Shown here: in pieces, positions 26,721-35,118 of the stretch
Layout of the letters: each line of letters starts with the position of its first letter
How positions within the stretch are numbered: the stretch's first letter is position 1
NCBI GenBank assembly: GCA_963798855.1
Contig: CAWCUU010000003.1
Location: 434,001-498,000 of the forward strand
Direction of reading: 5' to 3'
DNA from: CAWCUU01 sp963798855
GTDB lineage: Bacteria; Gemmatimonadota; Gemmatimonadetes; Longimicrobiales; RSA9
Length of the DNA stretch: 64,000 nt
Made by a program: the position numbers and the translations under genes
The notes under the pieces: model-generated
The model's database searches: none
What the model saw: the letters and a program-made list of their open reading frames with translations, nothing else
What the model was told of the DNA's origin: nothing

Positions 26721-27966
26721 ATGGAAATCCGCTGCCGCGGCGTACGCGGCGCCATCACCGCCGAGCGCAACGACGCCGACTCGATCCTCCTCGCAACGCG
26801 AGAGCTCCTCGAACGGATCGTGGCGCGCAACGAGATCCGTACAGACAGCATCGTCTCCGTGATCTTCAGCACGACAGCCGATCTGAACGCCGCCTTCCCC
26901 GCCGTGGCCGCCCGCCGCCTGGGATGGGACGAGGTGCCGCTCCTGTGCACGCACGGAATGGACGTCCCCGGCGCGCTCGATCGCTGCATCCGGGTGCTCC
27001 TCCACTGGAACACCGAGCGCGCTGCAGTCGACGTCCACCCCGTATACCTGCGCGGCGCGGCTGCGCTGCGCCCCGATCTGGCCGGAGCGGAGCAGGCGCA
27101 CGAGCCTCCGCACGACATCATTGCCATTCTCGGGCTCGGCCTCATGGGCGGCTCGCTCGCGGCGGCCCTCCGCCGCGCAGGGCACGCGCGCCGCGTCATC
27201 GGCTACGACGTCAATGCCGATACCGCCGCCCGGGCGCTCCGGCTCGGCCTCGTCAATGAGACGGCTCCCACGATCGCCGGCGCGTGCTCTACGGCGTCGC
27301 TGATCGTGCTGGCGGCCCCGGTCGGTCAGCTCGACGCTCTGGTCCGGAGCGCGGCCGAGGCGGCCCCGTCCGGTGCGCTGCTGATCGATCTCGGCAGCGT
27401 GAAGAGCCGGGTGGTCGCGGCCATGAACGCGCTCCCGTCCCGGGTCAGGGCCGTGGCAGGTCACCCCATGTGCGGCCGCGACGCGTCGGGTCCCGCCTCG
27501 GCCGAGCCGAGCCTGTTCCGCGGCGCTCCCTTCGTGCTCTGCCGCACCACGCGCACCAATGACGCCGCGGTGCGCGTGGCGGAGGCAATGGTCGCGGCGG
27601 CGGGAGCACGAACCGTCTGGCTGTCGGCCGACGAGCACGATGACCTCGTGGCCCGCGTCAGCCACCTCCCCTACGTCCTCGCCGTCGCGCTCGTCGAAAC
27701 CGTCCGCGGCAGCGGCGAAGCAGCATCGCGGCTCGCGGCGTCCGGCTTCCGGGACGCGAGCCGGCTCGCAGCCAGCGAGCCGCGCGTCATGGGAGACATC
27801 CTGCTGGGCAACGCGCACCACGTCCGCTCGGCGGTCACCCGGGCGAAGGAGCAGAATGGACGCGCTGCTGACGGCCGTCGAGCAGGGGGACGGTGCGTCG
27901 TTGCGATCAGCGCTCGCCGCGGCGGCGGCGTGGCGCCGGACATGGGCGGGGCCGGCCGCCGGCTGA
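26721..27966 (+). CDS. tyrA: AroH-type chorismate mutase fused to prephenate dehydrogenase (frameshift near C-terminus)
   Basis: Residues 1-120 are a trimeric AroH-fold chorismate mutase (RGVRGAIT, FPAVAARRLGW, CIRVLLHW, HPVYLRGAAALRPDL). Residues 132-400 are a TyrA prephenate dehydrogenase, with nucleotide-binding GLGLMGG (138-144) and the catalytic region GHPMCG. Together they would turn chorismate into 4-hydroxyphenylpyruvate for tyrosine. The residue matching the Bacillus AroH Glu78 is Gly79; Cys76, Arg91 and Tyr109 are kept. Near 27850 the frame drifts into an Arg/Gly-rich tail ending at 27992, while the next frame reads MDALLTAVEQGDGASLRSAL and stops at 27966, a normal TyrA end. A one-base indel, real or a sequence error, is likely. 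Confidence 0.88.
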
Positions 27967-27977
27967 GCCGCCTGCCG

Positions 27978-28259
27978 TCACTGCGTCGGTGAGGCGAGCT
28001 TGCGATCGAACTCGCGCGCCTCCGAGAGCTGGTCGACGGAGTGCTCGACCGACTGGAGCTGCTGCTCTACCAGGGCGAGTCGCTTCTCCAGCAGCTCGAT
28101 GTCTCGGTTCGAGCTCTGCGACTCCCTGGCGCGCGCGATCGCCTCGGCGATCGGCTTGATCGTGAAGCGCGCCGTGATCCCGGCCAGCGGGATCAGCACG
28201 ATGAGGCAGCCGAAAAAGACCCCGGCTAGCGCGGTCAGGTCAATGGGCAGCACGTTCAT
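27978..28259 (-). CDS. Membrane-anchored coiled-coil protein, 93 residues
   Basis: An N-terminal membrane span (LTALAGVFFGCLIVLIPLAGI) is followed by a basic patch and a coiled coil of about 50 residues (IELLEKRLALVEQQLQSVEH). The layout suggests a small scaffold at the inner membrane. I do not recognise a named family. It is convergent with the tyrA fusion and would overlap the unshifted tyrA frame, which supports the shorter, frameshifted end of that gene. Confidence 0.75.
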   Translation of the reverse strand: MNVLPIDLTALAGVFFGCLIVLIPLAGITARFTIKPIAEAIARARESQSSNRDIELLEKRLALVEQQLQSVEHSVDQLSEAREFDRKLASPTQ

Positions 28260-28320
28260 GTGGACTCTCCGCGAATATCAGGTCGTTGCGCTTCCGTACG
28301 TCGCGGTCCCGGGCCGCGTT

Positions 28321-28914
28321 TCATGATCGCGCGGGACGCACCGGGATGATGACCCGCGTGCTCTGCCACTCGAGGAGGAGGTCGGTCGCGCCATCCTCGC
28401 CGGGAACGGACCGGATCGTGAACGTCTCGACCGGCGCATCGAGCCCTTCCGTCCGCGCCATTGCGCGGCCGACCTCCTGGCTGCGAATGGCCTCCGTATA
28501 CTCCGACTCGTGTCCCCACTGCCGCGTCGAGCGATTCACGATGACCACCCATTCCTCCGGGCCCGGAATCGTGTAGATCGAATAGGACCCCGGCGCGACC
28601 CGCATTCCCGCGATATCGGCCGCGACCGGCAGGTGCAGCGTGGTCGGCTCGTTCGCGCCCGTGCGCCACAGCTTGCCATAGGGCACCGCGGTCCCGCCGA
28701 TCATGGTGCGGCCACGGAGCGAGGGGCGGCTGTAGCAGATCCTGGCCTGAGCCGCGCCAACGGGTACCAGTACGGAGTCGTACGGACTGGCACGCCCCTC
28801 CACCTTCTGCTGCGGACTGCAGGCAAGGTTTCCCTGGGCCGTTGCCGCCCCGGGACAGAGCATGACGACTCCAGCGCACAGTGGGATGGCGAGAAGGTGC
28901 AAGCGGTCGCTCAT
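28321..28914 (-). CDS. DUF2911 exported protein
   Basis: 197 residues with a signal peptide ending near GAATAQG. The body matches DUF2911: ICYSRPSLRGRTMIGG, PYGKLWRTGANEPTTL, LPVAADIAGMRVAPGSYSIYTIP and WVVIVNRSTRQWG. Members are beta-sandwich proteins of Bacteroidota, Gemmatimonadota and Acidobacteriota with no assigned function. The start (ATG 28912-28914) is set by CTGGAGGAG six bases upstream. Confidence 0.9.
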   Translation of the reverse strand: MSDRLHLLAIPLCAGVVMLCPGAATAQGNLACSPQQKVEGRASPYDSVLVPVGAAQARICYSRPSLRGRTMIGGTAVPYGKLWRTGANEPTTLHLPVAADIAGMRVAPGSYSIYTIPGPEEWVVIVNRSTRQWGHESEYTEAIRSQEVGRAMARTEGLDAPVETFTIRSVPGEDGATDLLLEWQSTRVIIPVRPARS

Positions 28915-28998
28915 GAGGCTCCTCCAGATGGGCTCGGGTGAGCTCGGTGGGACGCCCTCCCTGTGAGGCACACGTTAACGTCGGTGACGCACGGCGGG

Positions 28999-29352
28999 CT
29001 ACCCGTCCTCCCCCACGACGGGACGCGCGTGCTCGAACAGGCTCCGCAGCTCCTCGTCGAACAGCGTGAAGAAACGGCCCCTCGGCAGCAGTGCGCGCCT
29101 CACGGATCGCTCCGGCTCCGCGGCCGCCGCGAAGTCGATGGACAGGAGCGAGGCGGTGCCGCTGGCACCGGTGCCGTAGGCGCACTGGCCGCTGACGCGC
29201 GCGACCCATTCCCGATCGTCGGCCACGAATCTGCGGACCGGCGCGGGCGGATCGGATGGCGACGCCGAGGGCGGCTGCGGCGCCGTGACGCCGAGCACCT
29301 GCCGGGCCGGTGGCGGAGGTGGCGGCGCGCCGGAGCCGTTGGATCCGCTCAT
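28999..29352 (-). CDS. Hypothetical protein with proline-rich N-terminus
   Basis: 117 residues. The first 45 are Gly/Ser/Pro-rich (SGAPPPPPPARQ); the rest looks folded: VRRFVADDREWVARVSG, a Gly/Ala/Ser strand TGASGTASLLSIDF, then ALLPRGRFFTLFDEELRSLF. No catalytic motif was recognised and the family is unknown to me. The ATG at 29352 overlaps the stop of a possible 19-codon upstream ORF. No membrane segment is seen. Confidence 0.6.
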   Translation of the reverse strand: MSGSNGSGAPPPPPPARQVLGVTAPQPPSASPSDPPAPVRRFVADDREWVARVSGQCAYGTGASGTASLLSIDFAAAAEPERSVRRALLPRGRFFTLFDEELRSLFEHARPVVGEDG

Positions 29353-29408
29353 TCGCCCGGATCCGCCGCCGCAAAGCGGATGCAGCGGGTCAGAAGGATG
29401 TCGGTCAT
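29349..29408 (-). CDS. Possible 19-residue upstream ORF
   Basis: MTDILLTRCIRFAAADPGE, whose TGA overlaps the ATG of the next gene (ATGA). Such coupling is typical of leader or small co-translated genes, but the ribosome site is weak and chance is possible. Confidence 0.25.
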   Translation of the reverse strand: MTDILLTRCIRFAAADPGE

Positions 29409-29593
29409 GGTGATCCGAAGCTAAGCCCGGCCGGGGAGCGCCGTCCAGCGCCGGCCCGCCCGCATGGCCGGGGAATTGCAGCCTTCTGCCTGCAGGAAGG
29501 CAACGGCGGCGGGCAGATCCTGGTGGGGATAGCGCGCCGAGGCCGGCGTGCGACGCCGGTCTCGCCCGCGATTGAACGGTCACGAATCGGGTG

Positions 29594-30094
29594 ATGCATC
29601 ACGATCCAGAGAATCGGAAGTCCTCTCAGGAGACCGTTCTGGTCGCCGAGGACCACATCGACAGCCGGGACGCCTTGCGGACGTTGCTGGAGGCGTACGG
29701 CTATGCCGTGCTCGTCGCAGGCAACGGTCGCGAAGCCGTGGAGGTCGCCCGCGTCCGGCACCCCGATCTCATCCTGATGGACATCATGATGCCGGAGCTC
29801 GATGGCTTCGAAGCGATCCGCATCCTGCGCCGCGACCGGGAGACGCGCGCAATCCCGATCATCGCCGTGACCGCCATGGAGGGCGCCCGTCAACTCTCGC
29901 TCGCCGCCGGCGCGAACGACTTCGTCCCGAAGCCCGTGGACACCCGTCGGCTTCTCGACAGGATCCGGATCCTCGTCGGCCGGAGCGACCCGAACGTCAA
30001 CGGCGGCGGCGGTACGGCCGGCGGCAGGACACGACATACCCACGACGAGCGACACGGACGGAAGCCTCGGCCCGGACAGGGTCTCTCTGGCTGA
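29594..30094 (+). CDS. Single-domain response-regulator receiver protein
   Basis: 166 residues. The CheY-like receiver keeps the acidic pair (VAEDHIDSR), the phospho-acceptor Asp in LILMDIMMPELDG, the Thr/Ala switch region (IIAVTAMEG) and the signalling Lys in FVPKPVD. The last 40 residues are Gly/Arg/His-rich with no output domain, so it acts by protein contact or as a phosphate relay. No histidine kinase gene is nearby. ATG 29594 is preferred over the GTG three bases before. Confidence 0.93.
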   Translation: MHHDPENRKSSQETVLVAEDHIDSRDALRTLLEAYGYAVLVAGNGREAVEVARVRHPDLILMDIMMPELDGFEAIRILRRDRETRAIPIIAVTAMEGARQLSLAAGANDFVPKPVDTRRLLDRIRILVGRSDPNVNGGGGTAGGRTRHTHDERHGRKPRPGQGLSG

Positions 30095-30130
30095 CACCGA
30101 GGCGGCGGAAGTCCGCTTGACGTGCCCACG

Positions 30131-30159
30131 AAAACGGCCCGCGCCGAGGCGCGGGCCGT
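30131..30159 (-). terminator. Rho-independent terminator after the HNH gene
   Basis: Twelve complementary bases ACGGCCCGCGCC/GGCGCGGGCCGT with a tiny loop, followed on the minus strand by TTTT. It begins six bases after the HNH stop codon; the convergent receiver gene ends 36 nt away. Confidence 0.75.
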
Positions 30160-30165
30160 CGTGCA

Positions 30166-30756
30166 TCAGGGAACGCCGACCGCCGGCCGGTGCAACGGGT
30201 CCGCCGACAGCGCCTGAAGCACATCCTCCCCGTAGAAGAGCCGGATGTAGTGGGCCTGTACCGACGTGATCCTGCGCACGGCCCAGACCAGCTCCACGTA
30301 GTTGGGCTCACGTGGAACGTGGATCGGCTGCATCCCGGCCTCGTGCGGCATACGGTCGCCCTTCCGATTGTTGCACGCGGAGCAGGCGGTGACCACGTTC
30401 GCCCAGGAGTTGTCACCGCCACGCGACATCGGCACGACATGGTCGCGGGTCAGGAACTCGCGACCTCGCAGCGTGGCCCGGTGCCGACCGCAGTATTCGC
30501 AGCGGTAGCGGTCTCGGGCGAAGAGGAACGTGTTGGTCACCTGTCTGCGGAACTTCCGGGGCACGTGAATGTAGCGGACCAGCCGGATCACGGCCGGACA
30601 GGTGATCTCGTGCCGTGCCGAGCGGAACACCCGCGACTGGTCGACCTCGAGAACTTCGGCTTTCCGGTCGAGGACCAGTCGGAGCGCGCGACGCACGGGC
30701 AGAAGAGTCAGCGGCTCGAACGACGCGTTGAGCGCCAGGCAACCCGAGGCGTTGAT
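30166..30756 (-). CDS. HNH endonuclease without a canonical start codon
   Basis: The HNH fold is clear: zinc ligands CEYCG and CSACNNRKGD flanking the LTRDHVVPMSRGGDNSW catalytic segment (the DHV His), residues counted from the long form (196 aa). The only ATG/GTG/TTG in frame after the upstream TAG is GTG 30696, but it would remove GCLALNASFEPLTLLP, which looks like the normal family N-terminus. An ATC at 30754-30756 sits five bases after AAGGGAGG, in exactly the right place. Either ATC is the start, or an ATG was changed or mis-sequenced. Such proteins are stand-alone nucleases of unclear role. Confidence 0.82.
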   Translation of the reverse strand: MNASGCLALNASFEPLTLLPVRRALRLVLDRKAEVLEVDQSRVFRSARHEITCPAVIRLVRYIHVPRKFRRQVTNTFLFARDRYRCEYCGRHRATLRGREFLTRDHVVPMSRGGDNSWANVVTACSACNNRKGDRMPHEAGMQPIHVPREPNYVELVWAVRRITSVQAHYIRLFYGEDVLQALSADPLHRPAVGVP

Positions 30757-30847
30757 CGGATCCTCCCTTGGTCTGCAGGCTACGCCGAAATTCTAGCTAA
30801 ACAGGCGTGCCTGGCACAACGGTCGCGTCCGCGTGGCGCCCCACGTA

Positions 30848-33145
30848 TCAGAGCACGGCTACGGGATCCCGGTCCAGCGCGACGCGCAGCTCCGCGGTGC
30901 CGGCGCGCTGAGGGTAGCGCGTGAGGAAGGCGTGGCCGAGCCGCCCCAGCGCGGAAGCGCCCCTGGAGCGAAGCAGGAAGTGCCACCGCCAGCGATCGCG
31001 GATTCGGTCGATCACGCAGGGCGCAGGTCCGAGCAGCTCGATCGGGATGTCGGGACGGAGCAGCCCTCGCACCCACGCGGCCGCGTCTTCCGCGGCACGG
31101 GCAACGACATCCTCCTCTGTTGCGCTCACCACGACGTTGAGCAGCCGGCAGTGCGGAGGGTACTCGGGGTGCAGCCGCTCCTCCAGCTCACGCTCGGCGA
31201 AGCCGGTGTAGTCATGGTGGAGAGCGCGGTCGATCGCGTAATGATTGGGCAGCGAGCTCTGCACCAGCACCGCCCCGCCGAGCGGACCCCTGCCCGCGCG
31301 CCCCGCGACCTGCGTGAGCAGCTGGAAGGTGCGCTCGCTGGCACGGAAATCGGGCAGGTTCATGCCGACATCCGCGTTGATGACGCCGACCAGGGTGACG
31401 CGCGGGAAGTCGAGTCCCTTCGCGATCATCTGCGTTCCGAGCAGCACGTCGACCTCGCCGCTGCGCACGCGGTCGAGGATACGATGGTGCGCCCACTTCC
31501 CGGACGTGGTGTCCACATCCATGCGGGCGAGACGTGCGGCCGGAAAGGCTTCACCCACGGCGCGTTCGACCTGCTCGGTCCCGACGCCACGGTAGGCGAG
31601 CGCCTTCGAGCCGCACTCAGGACATCGGGATGGCGGCGTCTCCTCGTGGAAGCAGTAGTGGCAGACGAGGCGCCGCCGGGTCCGGTGGAAGGTGAGCGAG
31701 ACGTTGCAACGCTCGCAGTGGCGGACGTGTCCGCAGTCGCGGCACTGCACGAAGGTCGCGTAGCCGCGTCGGTTGAGCAGCAGAATGATTTGCTCCCCCT
31801 TCGCCAGCCGGTCGGCCATCGCGTCGCGGAGCGGCGCCGTCAGGATCAGCGGGGCTCCTCGTCCGGCGGCCGCGCCCGTCTCCTCGTCGCTCGCGGCACG
31901 ACGGCGCTCCTGGCGGAGATCGATGACGCGAACCGGCGGCAGTGGTCGCCCCTGGACGCGCTCCGGAAGCTCGAGCAGCCGGAACTTGCCGGATCGCGCA
32001 TTCGCCCAGCTTTCGAGCGCCGGGGTCGCGCTGCCGAGCACGCAGACGGCATCCGCCATCCGTGCCCGGACCACGGCGACCTCGCGGGCGTGGTAGCGCG
32101 GGGCGTCGGACTGCTTGTAGCTGGACTCGTGCTCCTCGTCCACGACGATCGCGCCGAGGTGCTGCACGGGCGCGAAGATGGCGGAGCGCGCGCCGATCGC
32201 GATGCGGCGCTCGCCGGAGCGGAGCGCGCGCCACGCATCGTAGCGCTCCCCGTCCGAGAGCCCGGAATGCAGCACGGCCACGGTGTCGCCGAAGCTCGAG
32301 CGGAAGCGCGCCACCGTCTGCGGCGTGAGAGCGATCTCCGGCACGAGCACGATCGCCCCTCGGCCACGCCGTTCGACGACCTCGCGCAGCAGCTCGATGT
32401 AGACGAGCGTCTTGCCGGAGCCCGTAACGCCACGAAGCAGGAACGGACGCGGGTCCGTGCCCGCGGAGAGCAGCTCGGCGATCACGCGACGCTGCGCATC
32501 GGTCGGCGCATGGTCCGGCGGCGGGCTCGCGGGGGCGTCCGCGAACGGATCGCGCTCCAGCTCGGCATCGGAGTACTCCGCGAGGCCTTTCTCGATGAGC
32601 CCGTCGAGCACGGACCGCGAGAAGCCGAGAGCGCCGGTCAGATGCGCGATCTCCGCGGCTCCGCCCGTGCCCTCGAGCACCTCGAAGCATTCTCGTTGCC
32701 GAGTCGCCCGGCCGAAGATCCGATCGCGCTCGAGGAGGCTCGGCAGATGCTGGGCGAGTCGCAGAACGCGGCGCGTCAGGACCGGCGGCTCCGGCCGGCG
32801 CGCGTTGCTGAGCACGGCCGGCAACGCCGTGCGAAGCACCTGTCCGAGCGACGCGAGGTAGTAGTCGGCGACCCACTCGCACAGACGCAGCAGCAACGGC
32901 GGCACGAGCGGACCCTCGACGTCCGCCCCACCACCCGCTGCGCCCAGCCCCTCGTCGAGCACCCGCAGCACATCGCGGATGCGCTTCGCCGAACCGGGAT
33001 CGGGCTCGGCGCCGGTGATCCAGCCGACGAGGCGACGTCGGCCGAAGGGCACGAGAACGCGGGTGCCGGCCGGCATGGCCGGACCGTGCAGCCGGTACGT
33101 GAACGTCTGGGCTAGCGGCAGGGGGAGCGCGACTTCGACGAGCAT
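30848..33145 (-). CDS. priA: Primosomal protein N' (replication-restart helicase)
   Basis: 765 residues. PriA rebinds stalled forks and reloads the replisome. The N-terminal 3'-DNA-binding domain opens MLVEVALPLPLAQTFTYRL. The helicase core has Walker A GVTGSGKT (Lys245), Walker B IVVDEEHESSYKQ, GSATPALES and the family's QMIAKGLDFPRVTLVGV motif. Between them lie the paired zinc sites CRDCGHVRHCERCNVSLTF and CHYCFHEETPPSRCPECGS. It is the last clearly repair-linked gene of the left half. Confidence 0.97.
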   Translation of the reverse strand: MLVEVALPLPLAQTFTYRLHGPAMPAGTRVLVPFGRRRLVGWITGAEPDPGSAKRIRDVLRVLDEGLGAAGGGADVEGPLVPPLLLRLCEWVADYYLASLGQVLRTALPAVLSNARRPEPPVLTRRVLRLAQHLPSLLERDRIFGRATRQRECFEVLEGTGGAAEIAHLTGALGFSRSVLDGLIEKGLAEYSDAELERDPFADAPASPPPDHAPTDAQRRVIAELLSAGTDPRPFLLRGVTGSGKTLVYIELLREVVERRGRGAIVLVPEIALTPQTVARFRSSFGDTVAVLHSGLSDGERYDAWRALRSGERRIAIGARSAIFAPVQHLGAIVVDEEHESSYKQSDAPRYHAREVAVVRARMADAVCVLGSATPALESWANARSGKFRLLELPERVQGRPLPPVRVIDLRQERRRAASDEETGAAAGRGAPLILTAPLRDAMADRLAKGEQIILLLNRRGYATFVQCRDCGHVRHCERCNVSLTFHRTRRRLVCHYCFHEETPPSRCPECGSKALAYRGVGTEQVERAVGEAFPAARLARMDVDTTSGKWAHHRILDRVRSGEVDVLLGTQMIAKGLDFPRVTLVGVINADVGMNLPDFRASERTFQLLTQVAGRAGRGPLGGAVLVQSSLPNHYAIDRALHHDYTGFAERELEERLHPEYPPHCRLLNVVVSATEEDVVARAAEDAAAWVRGLLRPDIPIELLGPAPCVIDRIRDRWRWHFLLRSRGASALGRLGHAFLTRYPQRAGTAELRVALDRDPVAVL

Positions 33146-33163
33146 CCGGCGTCCGGCGGGCGA

Positions 33164-33856
33164 CTACGTGACGATGCGGACGAAGTCGTAGGGCGGCCAG
33201 GGCCCCGTGATGTCGAACGCGAGCTCGGGGTGCGCCGAGATCAGGTCGTCGGCCTTCTCGACGAACCGGATCCAGGAGTCTCGCTCGACGAGGAAGGCGG
33301 CCCCGAAGAGGCGACCCTCGTAGCGGGGGAACGGCAGCGCGGCGCGGGCGAGGCGGCGCAGCTCGGAGTAGACGTGCGTCGCGAGCTCGCCCAGCTCGGG
33401 ATCCGGCTCCTGGTCCGTGGCCGACAGGTGAAGGCGCAGCTCCCAGTGTCCTTCCAGAAACGCGATGCCCTCGTCGAGCACGATGTACTGATCCTGCAGG
33501 AAGCGCAGCAGTGGACGACGACCTCTGAAGACGACGCCGTACGGCGCGGGCAGGATGCTGCCCCGTCGCATGCTGGCTTCGATCACGCGCTGGTGCTCCT
33601 TCAGACGGTCGTCGTCCAGCACCGGCAACGTGAACGGCACCGTACGAACCAGCGCCTCGAGGTCGCGGTAGCGGATGCGCAGCAACTCGTCCAGCTCCGG
33701 CGTGACGATGTTGATGCGCCGCCAGCTGCCCGACCGGAGCGCGCCGTAGAAGTAGTAGCCGACGCCGGCCTCGACGCCCTCGTCGCCGTCTTCCTCACGG
33801 GCGCGGTCGATCGCCGTCCGCGCGGGTTCCTTCGCCTCGTCCAGACCGCTGGCCAC
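33164..33856 (-). CDS. Orphan GvpL/GvpF-like protein
   Basis: 230 residues, GTG start two bases after the upstream stop (a TTG overlapping the stop is also possible). The family is identified by VGYYFYGAL near the start, DLEALVRTVPF, HQRVIEASMRRGSILPAPYGVVF in the middle and the C-terminal signature TGPWPPYDFV. GvpF/GvpL cap growing gas vesicles, but no GvpA, GvpN, GvpK or other vesicle gene is in the window. It lies in a tight minus-strand run with an M24 peptidase and a methyltransferase, so it may have another role. Confidence 0.85.
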   Translation of the reverse strand: MASGLDEAKEPARTAIDRAREEDGDEGVEAGVGYYFYGALRSGSWRRINIVTPELDELLRIRYRDLEALVRTVPFTLPVLDDDRLKEHQRVIEASMRRGSILPAPYGVVFRGRRPLLRFLQDQYIVLDEGIAFLEGHWELRLHLSATDQEPDPELGELATHVYSELRRLARAALPFPRYEGRLFGAAFLVERDSWIRFVEKADDLISAHPELAFDITGPWPPYDFVRIVT

Positions 33857-33858
33857 GC

Positions 33859-35076
33859 TCAACGCTCCGCGAGCAGACGGAAAATCTCGCGCTGCGGCTC
33901 CGGCGGCGTCACCTCGGGGCCGGAGGCGTCGATATACACATCGATCTCGGAGCGGATGCCCACGTCGCCTGCCAGGTAGATCCCGGGTTCGATCGAGAAG
34001 CCGATGCCGGGAATCAGCGTCCGCACCTCGTGGGTCTCGAGGTTGTCGATGTTGGGCCCGGATCCATGCGTGTCCCGGTCGATCGAGTGTCCAGTGCGGT
34101 GGAAGAACGCCTCGCCGAAGCCGCGTCTGCTGATGACCCCGCGGACCGCATCGTCGACCTCGTACCCTTGAACGGTGCGGCCGGCATCCCAGCGCTCGCG
34201 CAGAAGCGCTACCCCCGCGTCGCGGGCATCGCGCACCGCCTCCCACACGCGCTGGACGTGGTCGTCCACATCCGGCCCGAGGACTGCCATCCACGTCTGG
34301 TCGGCGTAGACCATCTCCTCGGACTCCTTCGCCCACAGGTCGAGGAGCACCACGTCGCCGCGACCCAGCGCGGCGCCGCGCCCCTCGATCCCGTAATGCG
34401 GGTTCGCCGCGTTCACCCCCTTCGCGAAGATGCAGTCGGCCCCGGTGCCGACGCCGCGCTCGCGCAGCCGGGCGATCACCCATTCGCGCATCTCGCCCTC
34501 GTGCGGGTCCGCCCCCGACCTGACACGGTCGGCCAGGTGCTCGAACGCCTCGCGGGCGGTGTCCGCCAGCGCCCGCGCCGCACGCCGATGCGACTCCAGC
34601 TGCTCCGCCGTCCAGCGTGCGTAGAAGCGGGTGATCAGCTCGCCCGACGGCACGACGTCCGGACCAGCCGCGCGGATGAGCTCCACCACGCCCCACGGGA
34701 CATAATCGATCGCGGGTACTGCGTCGCGGTCCACGGCCTCCATTGCCACCCTGTCGAGCGGCCCGAGGAGCTCCTCGAGCGCCGCGGCGAGCTCCTTCCA
34801 GCCCACATAGCGGCGACGCGGCCACGGCCAGCGCTCCCATGGGGCTTCCTCGATCCCGTGTATGACAGCCGTCGGCTCACCGTCCGCCGGGAGGAGCACG
34901 AAATAGCGGCGCGTCAGATCCCCCTGCCCCACCAGCGCCCGTGCGACCGGATTTCGCGCGTGCAGGTCGTAGAGCAGCCAGCCCCCGAGGCCGGCGTCGC
35001 GCAGCGCCTGCTGGATCTCCGGCAGCTGCTCGCGCAGCCTCTCGAATCCCGGCCTTATCAAGCCTCCCGATGCCAC
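33859..35076 (-). CDS. M24-family Xaa-Pro-type metallopeptidase, cytoplasmic
   Basis: About 405 residues. The creatinase-like N-terminal domain precedes a pita-bread catalytic domain with the five metal ligands: Asp in VVLLDLWAK, Asp in MVYADQTW, His in FHRTGHSIDRD, Glu in FSIEPGIY and Glu in IRSEIDVYI. It probably removes N-terminal residues before proline. I favour GTG 35076 (GGAGAG upstream) over GTG 35103, which lacks a ribosome site. It sits 42 nt after the methyltransferase gene and directly precedes the GvpL/F-like gene. Confidence 0.9.
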   Translation of the reverse strand: MASGGLIRPGFERLREQLPEIQQALRDAGLGGWLLYDLHARNPVARALVGQGDLTRRYFVLLPADGEPTAVIHGIEEAPWERWPWPRRRYVGWKELAAALEELLGPLDRVAMEAVDRDAVPAIDYVPWGVVELIRAAGPDVVPSGELITRFYARWTAEQLESHRRAARALADTAREAFEHLADRVRSGADPHEGEMREWVIARLRERGVGTGADCIFAKGVNAANPHYGIEGRGAALGRGDVVLLDLWAKESEEMVYADQTWMAVLGPDVDDHVQRVWEAVRDARDAGVALLRERWDAGRTVQGYEVDDAVRGVISRRGFGEAFFHRTGHSIDRDTHGSGPNIDNLETHEVRTLIPGIGFSIEPGIYLAGDVGIRSEIDVYIDASGPEVTPPEPQREIFRLLAER

Positions 35077-35118
35077 GCCGTTCTCTCCGCGCTGTACGTG
35101 CACTCACCGCCGCAGCGT

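Noticed and set aside
33857..34840. A long upstream extension of the GvpL/F-like frame
   Set aside because: It overlaps the M24 peptidase in another frame and is Arg/Gly-rich; the gene's own GTG or TTG is next to the upstream stop.
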